A stretch of DNA of 64,000 bases from Streptomyces gardneri. GTDB lineage: Bacteria; Actinomycetota; Actinomycetes; Streptomycetales; Streptomycetaceae. Location of the stretch: positions 124,001 to 188,000 of the forward strand of contig NZ_BJMN01000005.1 of NCBI RefSeq assembly GCF_006539185.1. Direction: 5' to 3'. The position numbers and the translations under genes were made by a program. Positions 48,286 to 55,158 of the stretch are shown here, piece after piece. Below the pieces are notes generated by a model, which saw nothing but the letters and a program-made list of their open reading frames with translations, did not search any database and was not told where the DNA came from. Position 1 is the first letter of the stretch. Each line of letters begins with the position of its first letter.

Positions 48286-49518
48286 TCAACTCGCCGGATC
48301 GGCGGCCGCGTTCCGTGCCCAGTAGCCCATCGCCGCGGCACCGGCGGCGAGGACCGCGACGGTGGTGAGCGCGACCGGCAGGGAGAACCAGTCGGCGAGG
48401 AACCCGATGGACGGCGGGCCGAGCAGCATGCCCCCGTAACCGAGCGTGGAGGCGGTCGCCACGCCGCCGGGACCGGCGATCGCGCCGGCGCGGGCGACGG
48501 CGACGGGGAAGATGTTGGCGAGGCCGAGCCCGGTCACCGCGAAGCCGAGCAGCGTGGCCCAGACGGTCGGGGCGAGCGCGCCGAGCAGCATGCCGGCGGC
48601 GGCCGTGGCGCCGCCCGCGACGAGGGTGCGGGTCTGGCCGAGGCGTTCCAGGAGCAAGGTGCCGGAGAGCCGGCCGGCGGTCATCGTCAGGGCGAAGACG
48701 GAGTATCCGGCGGCGGCCACGCCCGGGTGGGCGCCCAGGTCCTGTTCGAGGTGGAGCGCGCCCCAGTCGGCCAGCGCCCCTTCGCCGTACGCCGTGCAGA
48801 GGGCGATCACACCGAAGACGACGACCGTTCGGCGGGCCGCCCGTGAGGGCTTTCCGGCCGTCCTGGGCCCGGCGGGCGCCGCGAGGGTCTCGGGCAGGGC
48901 GGGCGAGGGGTGGCGCAGGAGTACGGGACCGGCGGCGGCCGTCAGGGCCAGGCCGACGACCGTCAGACCGAGGAGGTGGGTGGTGGGGGAGAGGCTGCCG
49001 GCGAGCAGCCCGCCGATGCCGGCGCCGAGCATGCCGCCGAGGCTGAACGCGGCGTGGAAGCTCGGCATCACCGGGCGGCGCAGGGCGGTCACCAGGTCCA
49101 CGGCCGCGCTGTTCATGGCGACGTTGATCCCGCCGTACGCGGCGCCGAAGACCAGCAGGACGAGGCCGAGGGCGAGCGGGGACCGGGTGAGCGCCGGGAG
49201 GGCGACCGAGAGCGAGAGGAGTACGGCGGTGGCGACCGTGACGGCGTGGGAGCCGTAGCGGCGGCAGAGCCGGCCGGTCAGCGTCATGGTGACGACGGCG
49301 CCGGCGGACACCCCGAGAAGGGCGAGGCCGAGGTCACCGGCCGAGGCGCCGGTCTGCTGCTTGACGGCGGGGATGCGGACCACCCAGCCGGCGAACAGGA
49401 AGCCGTCGAGGGCGAAGAAGAGGGTCAGGGCGGAGCGGAGGCGGGACAGGGAGTGGGTGGCGGTGTCTCCGCCGGGGCCCCCCGATACGGCCGTCCGTAC
49501 TTTGTTTAGTAGCGGCAC
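48286..49518 (-). CDS. MFS transporter, 12-helix (YbjJ/fucose-permease-like)
   Basis: About 410 residues with twelve hydrophobic helices. Recognisable pieces: GFLFAGWVVRIPAVKQQTGAS, GRLCRRYGSHAVTV and FGAAYGGINVAMNSAAVDL, as in YbjJ-type sugar or metabolite permeases. The GTG at 49518 lies seven bases after TATCCT (complement of 49525-49530), with TTGATT 18 bases further upstream, so the transcript is probably leaderless. A perfect GGGGGATCCCCC palindrome fills part of the spacer. Substrate unknown. Confidence 0.88.
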   Translation of the reverse strand: MPLLNKVRTAVSGGPGGDTATHSLSRLRSALTLFFALDGFLFAGWVVRIPAVKQQTGASAGDLGLALLGVSAGAVVTMTLTGRLCRRYGSHAVTVATAVLLSLSVALPALTRSPLALGLVLLVFGAAYGGINVAMNSAAVDLVTALRRPVMPSFHAAFSLGGMLGAGIGGLLAGSLSPTTHLLGLTVVGLALTAAAGPVLLRHPSPALPETLAAPAGPRTAGKPSRAARRTVVVFGVIALCTAYGEGALADWGALHLEQDLGAHPGVAAAGYSVFALTMTAGRLSGTLLLERLGQTRTLVAGGATAAAGMLLGALAPTVWATLLGFAVTGLGLANIFPVAVARAGAIAGPGGVATASTLGYGGMLLGPPSIGFLADWFSLPVALTTVAVLAAGAAAMGYWARNAAADPAS

Positions 49519-49873
49519 AAACTCAGGATAGGGGGATCCCCCGGCCGCAATCAAGCGAGCGGTGGGCGAACCCGAAGGCGGCTCTTGATCGCCGACGTCC
49601 GCCGGCCGCCGGACGGCGCCGATGAGGCCGAACCCTCCGCGCCGAACCGTGATGTCCCAGGCCGTGGACGCTGTTCGGGTGACAAAGGCCAGGTCATCGC
49701 GGTGAGGGTGCTGCCCAACGGGCCACTGGAGAGCATCGTTTCTGCGCCCGCGCGAGCCCTGGATCCGACTGCCCGGCATTGGAGTGAGACGCCGTGTCCC
49801 GCCTTTTCCGAAGGCGTTTGACCGGCAGACGAGCACCTTCTGGCACGTCATTCCGAGATCTTGAGGAGTAGCT
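49519..49873. promoter_or_regulatory. Gene-poor divergent intergenic region with MFS promoter
   Basis: Minus strand: TTGATT, 18-base spacer, TATCCT, then seven bases to GTG 49518; GGGGGATCCCCC at 49531-49542 sits in the spacer as a possible operator. For 49543-49873 I see no convincing gene; a small hairpin, CGCCTT and AAGGCG around TTCCG (49800-49816), followed by TTTGACC lies before the secreted protein gene. Confidence 0.6.
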
Positions 49874-50107
49874 ATGCGTTCTCTCGCCGCGTCTGTCCTG
49901 GCCGTGGGCATTCTGCTGGGCGGCGCCGGTGCCGCGCTCGCCAACGACGGAGTCGGCACGGGGTACTTCTCCGGCGGCAGCGCGGGCTTCAGCTCGCACT
50001 GCTCGGCGACCGGCGTCCCGTCCGTGTACGGAACGATCTTCACCGGCTCGTGTCACGACAAGGGCTGGGAGAAGGGCCCGGAGGGCGCCTTCCTCGCCGC
50101 CCACTGA
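49874..50107 (+). CDS. Small secreted protein of 77 residues
   Basis: MRSLAASVLAVGILLGGAG then AALAND is a clear signal peptide (cleavage near residue 24), leaving a mature ~53-residue protein rich in Gly, Ser and aromatic residues with two cysteines (SSHCSATG and GSCHDKG) that could form one disulfide. No domain is recognised. ATG 49874 has GAGGAG five bases upstream, a strong start. Flanked by MFS and ROK genes. Small secreted proteins of this kind in Streptomyces can be morphogenetic or bioactive peptides, but function here is unknown. Confidence 0.82.
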   Translation: MRSLAASVLAVGILLGGAGAALANDGVGTGYFSGGSAGFSSHCSATGVPSVYGTIFTGSCHDKGWEKGPEGAFLAAH

Positions 50108-50218
50108 CCTGACACACCCCTGGCTCGGGCGAGGACGCAGCCCTCGCCCGAGCCGGCCCACTGCGGAGGCGGGGCCGGCCGGCGCGACCGGACCGGACGG
50201 GGCGCCCGCCCGACCGCC

Positions 50219-50298
50219 CGGCGACCGTAGGCCCGGCCCGGCGACCACAAGCCCTGCCCGGCGACCACCGGCCCCGCCCAGTGGCCACAGGCCCCGCC
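50219..50298. repeat. Four 20-bp tandem repeats upstream of the ROK regulator
   Basis: Four units of the form CGGCGACCACNNGCCCNGCC occur with exact 20-base spacing (50219, 50239, 50259, 50279). They are in the 255-base gap between the secreted protein and the ROK gene; the unit is GC-rich and not a clear operator. Confidence 0.75.
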
Positions 50299-50362
50299 CG
50301 GCGGATACCCCGCACCCCGTCCAGGGAACACCCCACCCTCCGATCATGGGAGACTCCACCCC

Positions 50363-51589
50363 ATGAACGGCAAGGCGACGACGACCCGGACACGGCTGGA
50401 CAGGGGGCGCAGCGCGCTCGGCCCCGCGCTGGAGCTGGTGCACACCGGAAGGGCTCCGACCAGGGCCGTCCTCACCGCCGAGCTCGGCGTCACCCGGGCC
50501 ACCGCCGGCGCGGTCGCCGCCGAGCTGGAGGCCCTCGGCCTCATCCGCGTCGACTCCAACCCCGGTGCCGCCGCCGGCTCCCAGGGGCGTCCCTCCCACC
50601 GGCTCGCCGTCGACGAGAAGGGCCCCGTCGTCCTCGCCGCCCAGGTGCACGCGGACGGCTTCCGGGCCGCGCTCGTCGGCCTCGGCGGCACCATCGTCGC
50701 CACGGCCCCCGGCTGCGTCACCGTCTCCGCCGACCCGGCCCAGGTCCTCGGCGCCGTCGTCGACGCGGGAGCCGCGCTGCTCCGGGAGAGCGGCCGCCGC
50801 TGTGTCGGCGCCGGACTGGCCGCGCCCTCCGCAGTGGCCGAGCCCGAGGGCACCGCCCTCAACCCGCTCCACCTCGCCTGGCCCGCCGGCGCGCCCGTCC
50901 GGGAGATCTTCGCCGAGCGGGTCCGGGCCGCCGGGATCGAGGGCCCCGCCTTCACCGGCAACGACGTCAACCTCGCCGCCCTCGCCGAGCACCGCCACGG
51001 CGCCGGGCGCGGCGCCCGCGACCTCCTGTGCGTGGCCACCGGCCACCGGGGCGTCGGCGGCGCGCTCGTCCTCGACGGCCGACTGCACACGGGCAGCGCG
51101 GGCCTCGCCCTGGAGGTCGGCCATTTGACGGTCAATCCGGAGGGGCGCCCCTGCCACTGCGGCAGCCGCGGCTGCCTCGACGTCGAGACCGACCCGCTCG
51201 CCTTCCTCACGGTCGCGGGCCGGGACCCCGGGCCCGAGGTCTCCCTGCTCCAGCAGGCCCGTGACCTGCTGCGGACCAGCCGGGACGACCCGGGTGTCCG
51301 GGTGGCCGTCGGGGAGCTGATCGACCGTCTCGGCCTCGGCCTCGCGGGCCTGGTGAACATCCTCAACCCGGACCGGATCATCCTCGGCGGCCTCCACCGC
51401 GAGCTCCTCGACGCCGACCCCGAACGCCTCCGCGCGGTCGTCGCCGACCGCAGCCTCTGGGGCCGCAGCGGCGGTGTCCCGATCCTGCCCTGCACCCTGG
51501 ACCACAACAGCCTGGTGGGCGCCGCCGAGCTGGCCTGGCAGCCGGTGCTCGACGACCCGCTGGCCGCGCTCGGCCGGGAGCCCGTCTGA
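50363..51589 (+). CDS. ROK family transcriptional regulator (NagC/XylR type)
   Basis: About 408 residues. N-terminal winged HTH (APTRAVLTAELGVTRATAGAVAAELEALGLI, in parts), then the ROK sugar-kinase-like fold with EVGHLTVNPEGRPCHCGSRGC carrying the zinc motif CHCGSRGCLDVE. The HTH makes it a repressor rather than an enzyme. GHRGVGGALVLDGRLH is the sugar-binding area. ATG 50363 follows GGGAGA. Probably regulates a distant sugar operon, as no transporter is adjacent. The stop codon lies in a 38-bp tandem repeat. Confidence 0.9.
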   Translation: MNGKATTTRTRLDRGRSALGPALELVHTGRAPTRAVLTAELGVTRATAGAVAAELEALGLIRVDSNPGAAAGSQGRPSHRLAVDEKGPVVLAAQVHADGFRAALVGLGGTIVATAPGCVTVSADPAQVLGAVVDAGAALLRESGRRCVGAGLAAPSAVAEPEGTALNPLHLAWPAGAPVREIFAERVRAAGIEGPAFTGNDVNLAALAEHRHGAGRGARDLLCVATGHRGVGGALVLDGRLHTGSAGLALEVGHLTVNPEGRPCHCGSRGCLDVETDPLAFLTVAGRDPGPEVSLLQQARDLLRTSRDDPGVRVAVGELIDRLGLGLAGLVNILNPDRIILGGLHRELLDADPERLRAVVADRSLWGRSGGVPILPCTLDHNSLVGAAELAWQPVLDDPLAALGREPV

Positions 51590-51662
51590 GTGACTTGCCG
51601 GCTGCGCTCGTCCGAGAGCCCGTCGGAGCGACTTGCCGGCCGCGCTCGTCCGAGAGCCCGGG
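51566..51662. repeat. 38-bp tandem repeats spanning the ROK regulator stop codon
   Basis: Units starting GCGCTCGNCCGNGAGCCCG at 51566, 51604 and 51642 have an exact 38-base period. The first unit includes the last codons and TGA of the gene; the third is partial and runs into GGGAGTCGGGGAGTCGGGG. Confidence 0.85.
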
Positions 51663-51794
51663 AGTCGGGGAGTCGGGGAGCCGGTCCGAGTCGGCCCTTC
51701 GCCGCACCGGTGGGACACCGGTGTGACGTACTCGGCGTCGCCCTGGCCGAAAACCAGTGGGCGGCGGACGTCGTACGGCGTAGCGTTCCGCATC

Positions 51795-52565
51795 ATGATC
51801 ACTTCCGACTCCGGTCTCCCCCCACGCCTCGGCAGCCTCACCTTCCACGGGCCCCTCTCCGAGACCCGCGCCACCCGCATGATCGAACGGCTCGCCGCCG
51901 AAGCTCCCGCGGACGTCCTCGACATCGGCTGCGGCTGGGGCGAGCTGCTCCTCCGCGTGCTGGAGAACGCCCCGGGCGCCAAGGGCATCGGAATCGACAT
52001 CAACGCCGAGGACCTGGCCCGCGGCCGGGCGCTCGCCGACGAGCGCGGTCTCGCCGACCGCGTGCTCTTCGTCGAGGAGTCGGCGCTCGGCACCGAGCGG
52101 GGACCCGTCGACGCGATCCTCTGCCTCGGATCGAGCCAGGCGCTCTGCGACCCCGAGCAGCCGTACGACCCCGCCGCCGTCTTCCGTGAGCTGCGTCGAC
52201 TGGTCCGGCCCGGCGGCCGGGTCGTGCTCGGCGAGGGCTTCTGGGAGCGCACCCCGACGGACGAGGAGCTGGCCGGCATGTGGCCCGGCGCGCACGCCGG
52301 CGACCACCTCTCCCTCGGCGCCCTCGTGGACCTCGCGATCGAGGCGGGCTTCCGGCCCGCGTGGATCGAGACGGCGAGCGCCGACGAGTGGGAGGACTTC
52401 GAGTCCGGCTACCGGTACGACACCGAGGTCTGGCTCGCGGCCAACCCCGACCACCCGCTCGCCGCGGAGACCCGCGAGCGCGTCGACCGCCAGCGGTCGA
52501 CCTGGGTGAACGGCTACCGCCGGGTCCTCGGAATCGCCTACCTCACGCTCATCGCCGTGGTCTGA
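51795..52565 (+). CDS. Class I SAM-dependent methyltransferase
   Basis: About 256 residues. SAM-binding motif I VLDIGCGWGELLLRVLE near residue 41, IGIDINAEDLARGR as motif II with the acidic ribose-binding residue, ILCLGSSQAL as the post-II region and LRRLVRPGGRVVLGEGFW as motif post-III. Substrate unknown; the C-terminal part is Trp/Glu-rich. ATG 51795 is preceded by TAGCGT (51781-51786), suggesting a very short or absent leader. The stop is seven bases before the convergent DUF4865 gene end. Confidence 0.9.
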   Translation: MITSDSGLPPRLGSLTFHGPLSETRATRMIERLAAEAPADVLDIGCGWGELLLRVLENAPGAKGIGIDINAEDLARGRALADERGLADRVLFVEESALGTERGPVDAILCLGSSQALCDPEQPYDPAAVFRELRRLVRPGGRVVLGEGFWERTPTDEELAGMWPGAHAGDHLSLGALVDLAIEAGFRPAWIETASADEWEDFESGYRYDTEVWLAANPDHPLAAETRERVDRQRSTWVNGYRRVLGIAYLTLIAVV

Positions 52566-52572
52566 GGCCGCG

Positions 52573-53160
52573 TCACCAGCGACGCCGTCCGGCCCCCAGG
52601 TCTTCGCGACCCGGGGCCGACAGGTGCAGCACCCGGAAGCGCTCGCCCTCGCCGGCGGGCGCTTCCGGGTCGGCCCACAGGGTGAAGGCGAGCAGTTCCC
52701 AGTGGCGCGGATCCACGGCCAGGGCCGAGGCGACCACGCCGTCCCGGCGCGCCTCCCGCGCGTGCCGGGCCACCGCCTCCGCCACGGCCTCGCCCGGCGG
52801 CACCCCCTCGCCGAGCGGGGTCCTGCGGCGCGTCGCGGTACCCGGAGCCGAAGCGGCCGCCGGTCCCTCCTCGTACGACAGGCCCGTCCAGTGCTGCACC
52901 ACCGGTCGGCCGAAGTCGTTCACGATGCCCTGGAAGCCGGGCCCCCAGAGGAAGCTGTTCATGCCCTCGGGCGTGGCCCAGAGGTAGAACGGCGCGTACT
53001 GGTTGACCGGCGATCCGGCCTCCCGCTCCCGGATCAGATAGGCCTTCAGCCCGAGCCCGGGGAAGGCGTCGAGGAGATGGCCCCGCGTCGCGACCCGTTC
53101 GCGGATGATGCCCATGTCGTAATCGGCGGGCAGAGTGATCTCGTACTGCATCGCATGCAC
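52573..53160 (-). CDS. DUF4865 family protein
   Basis: About 195 residues, a conserved family of unknown function often encoded beside a TetR regulator. MQYEITLPADYDMGIIRERV, AYLIREREAGSPVNQYAPFYLW and GFQGIVNDFGRPVVQHWTGL are the recognisable core and suggest a ferredoxin-like (dimeric alpha/beta barrel) fold. GTG 53160 has GGAGG seven bases upstream and is preferred over ATG 53151. It follows the TetR gene on the same strand, so the two probably share a transcript; a hexamer repeat lies between them. Confidence 0.82.
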   Translation of the reverse strand: MHAMQYEITLPADYDMGIIRERVATRGHLLDAFPGLGLKAYLIREREAGSPVNQYAPFYLWATPEGMNSFLWGPGFQGIVNDFGRPVVQHWTGLSYEEGPAAASAPGTATRRRTPLGEGVPPGEAVAEAVARHAREARRDGVVASALAVDPRHWELLAFTLWADPEAPAGEGERFRVLHLSAPGREDLGAGRRRW

Positions 53161-53179
53161 GGAACGGCCTCCGGTGGAC

Positions 53180-53225
53180 TCGAAGTCGAAGTCGAAGTCG
53201 AAGTCGGTCTCGGTCTCGATCTCGG
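53180..53225. repeat. Hexanucleotide microsatellite between TetR and DUF4865
   Basis: Four copies of TCGAAG (53180-53203), then TCGGTC, TCGGTC and TCGATC with the same 6-base period, ending by 53225. It lies in the 75-base gap that carries the DUF4865 translation signals, so copy number could alter expression by changing spacing. Confidence 0.9.
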
Positions 53226-53235
53226 AACTGGGGGA

Positions 53236-53805
53236 TCAGGTGGCGGCGAGCAGCGCCAGCAGACCGCGTACGGCGCTGTCGAACGGTGCTCGTGAGCCCG
53301 TGGCGCGGGCCAGGACGTAGCCGCCCTGCACGGTCGCCACGACCGTCGCCGCGATCTCCTCGGGATCGAGGGAACCCCTCAACTCACCGCTGTCCAGGCC
53401 CTCCTGGACCACCTCGGCGAGTCTGCCCCGCAGCCGGCCGAGCACCTCCTCGACGGGGGCGCGGAGTTCGGGGTCCGCGATCACCTCGGGGTCCATGGTC
53501 AGCCGGCCCACCGGGCAGCCGCGCAGGACCTCCCGCTCGCGCAGCAGGTACGCCTCGATCCGGGCGTACGCCGAGCCCTCGCCGCCCAGCACGGCCTCGG
53601 CCGCCGCGCCCATCTCCTCGGCCGTACGCCGGATCGCCGCGAGCGCCAGGTCCTGCTTCCCGGTGAAGTGGTGGTACATGCTGCCCTGGCCCGCGCCCGC
53701 CGCCTGCTGGACGGCCTTGGGGCTGGTGCCCACGTAACCGCGCTCCCACAGCAGCTCGCGGGTGGCCTCGACGAGCCGCTCTGACGTGGTCTTCGGGGTG
53801 CTCAT
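53236..53805 (-). CDS. TetR family transcriptional regulator (LmrA/YxaF-like)
   Basis: About 189 residues. The HTH is SPKAVQQAAGAGQGSMYHHFTGKQDLAL (two parts) within RLVEATRELLWERGYVGTS, a sequence typical of the LmrA/YxaF branch; C-terminal ligand domain. It precedes DUF4865 on the same strand. ATG 53805 is preceded by TACAGT six bases upstream, so the mRNA is probably leaderless. The promoter region carries CTGTAC...GTACAG, likely the autoregulatory operator. Confidence 0.88.
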   Translation of the reverse strand: MSTPKTTSERLVEATRELLWERGYVGTSPKAVQQAAGAGQGSMYHHFTGKQDLALAAIRRTAEEMGAAAEAVLGGEGSAYARIEAYLLREREVLRGCPVGRLTMDPEVIADPELRAPVEEVLGRLRGRLAEVVQEGLDSGELRGSLDPEEIAATVVATVQGGYVLARATGSRAPFDSAVRGLLALLAAT

Positions 53806-53811
53806 GACCGC

Positions 53812-53834
53812 ACTGTACATACCAGTAGGTACAG
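53812..53834 (-). promoter_or_regulatory. Operator overlapping the TetR promoter
   Basis: Arms CTGTAC (53813-53818) and GTACAG (53829-53834) flank a core containing TACC and GGTA. On the minus strand TACAGT (-10) overlaps the inner arm, six bases before the ATG, so binding would block a leaderless transcript. Confidence 0.65.
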
Positions 53835-53977
53835 CCGGGAAGGTCTCCGCACCCGCCCGCCGTACTCCCGCTGTCGTACGCGCGAAGCCGCTGTCCGTAC
53901 GACGCCCCGGACCCCCTCCCGGGGCGAGTCTCGAACCAGAGACACACCACCCCAGCGCACCGAGGAGCTGAACCCTC

Positions 53978-54265
53978 ATGAACACCCTCGCCCACGCGGG
54001 CCCCGGCCCGTGGATCCTTCTCTTCCCCCTGGTCTGGGCCGTCGTCGTCGCCGGGCTCGTCACCCTCGCCCGCCGCGCCGGATGGCGCCCCGGACGCGGC
54101 GGGCGCCCGTACCGGGACAGCCGCCCCGACGAGCACTCGCCGATCGCGCTGCTCGGCCACCGGTTCGCCGCCGGGGAGATCGACGAGGACGAGTACTGGC
54201 GCCGGCTCACCGTCCTGGAGGAGCAGTTCGGCCGCGCCGCGACCACCAAGGAGCGCCGGGCATGA
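53978..54265 (+). CDS. Small membrane protein with SHOCT domain
   Basis: About 95 residues. One N-terminal transmembrane helix (WILLFPLVWAVVVAGLVTLA) followed by a cytoplasmic SHOCT-type end, SPIALLGHRFAAGEIDEDEYWRRLTVLEE, a short motif often at the C-terminus of membrane proteins. The stop overlaps the ATG of the ABC ATPase by 4 bases, so it is the first gene of the ABC operon and may regulate or tether the transporter. ATG 53978 has GAGGAG upstream. Confidence 0.85.
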   Translation: MNTLAHAGPGPWILLFPLVWAVVVAGLVTLARRAGWRPGRGGRPYRDSRPDEHSPIALLGHRFAAGEIDEDEYWRRLTVLEEQFGRAATTKERRA

Positions 54266-55158
54266 CCACCGCCACCCACGCCCCCGCCGGGTACGCCGAC
54301 GCCGCCCGGGTGCTGGACGCCGTCAAGGTCTACGGGCGCGGCGACACCGAGGTCAGGGCCCTCGACGGCGTGAGCGTCGACTTCCCGGCCGGCCGCTTCA
54401 CCGCCGTCATGGGCCCCTCGGGCTCGGGCAAGTCCACGCTCCTGCACTGCGCCGCGGGACTCGACACCCTCACCTCCGGCGCCGCCTTCGTCGGCGGCAC
54501 CGACCTCTCCACGCTCGACGACCGCCGGCTGACGCTGCTGCGCCGCGACCGCGTCGGCTTCGTCTTCCAGGCCTTCAACCTGCTGCCGACCCTGACCGTC
54601 GCCGAGAACATCACCCTTCCGCTCGACCTCGCCGGGAGGACCCCCGACCGGGCCCGCTTCGACCGGCTCGTCGACACCGTCGGTCTGCGCGACCGTCTGC
54701 ACCACCGGCCGGGCGAACTCTCCGGCGGACAGCAGCAGCGCGTGGCCGTAGCCCGCGCCTTCGTCGGCGACCCGGACGTCGTCTTCGCCGACGAGCCCAC
54801 CGGAAACCTCGACTCGCGCTCCGGCGAGGAGGTCCTGCGGCTGCTCGGACGGACCGCGCGGGAGACCGGCCGCACGGTCGTCATGGTCACCCACGACCCG
54901 GTCGCCGCCGCCCACGCCGACGAGGTGGTCTTCCTCGCGGACGGGCGGCTCGTCGACCGGATGGCCGCCCCGACGGCCGACCGCGTCCTCGACCGCATGA
55001 AGGCCTTCGAGACCGGTACCGGCGCGAAGGCCGTCGAGACAGACACCGGCGCGCAGGCCTTCGAGACCGGCAGCGGCGCGAAGGCCTTCGAAGCCGGCAC
55101 GGGCGACAGCGCGAGCGCCGGTTCCGAGGCCGGCGCGACCCGGGGAGCGACGACATGA
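54262..55158 (+). CDS. ABC transporter ATP-binding protein (MacB/LolD type)
   Basis: About 298 residues. Walker [10 protein letters not shown] near residue 51, Q-loop [12 protein letters not shown], signature [15 protein letters not shown], Walker [13 protein letters not shown], and switch His in VMVTHDP. This belongs to the exporter/lipoprotein-release type that pairs with FtsX-like permeases. Unusually the last ~50 residues are four tandem nine-residue repeats (KAFETGTGA and variants), encoded by 27-bp repeats at 55000-55107. The stop overlaps the permease ATG, so the subunits are translationally coupled. Confidence 0.95.
   Translation: MTTATHAPAGYADAARVLDAVKVYGRGDTEVRALDGVSVDFPAGRFTAVMGPSGSGKSTLLHCAAGLDTLTSGAAFVGGTDLSTLDDRRLTLLRRDRVGFVFQAFNLLPTLTVAENITLPLDLAGRTPDRARFDRLVDTVGLRDRLHHRPGELSGGQQQRVAVARAFVGDPDVVFADEPTGNLDSRSGEEVLRLLGRTARETGRTVVMVTHDPVAAAHADEVVFLADGRLVDRMAAPTADRVLDRMKAFETGTGAKAVETDTGAQAFETGSGAKAFEAGTGDSASAGSEAGATRGATT
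55000..55107 (+). repeat. Four 27-bp repeats in the ABC ATPase gene
   Basis: Units begin at 55000, 55027, 55054 and 55081 with exact 27-base period and encode the nine-residue repeat (K/Q)AFETGTGA-type. Being in frame, copy number changes would lengthen or shorten the ATPase tail without disrupting it. Confidence 0.9.

Noticed and set aside
49585-49821. A 78-codon plus-strand ORF between the MFS and secreted protein genes
   Set aside because: Composition is not protein-like, there is no Shine-Dalgarno, and it lies across the likely promoter and hairpin region.
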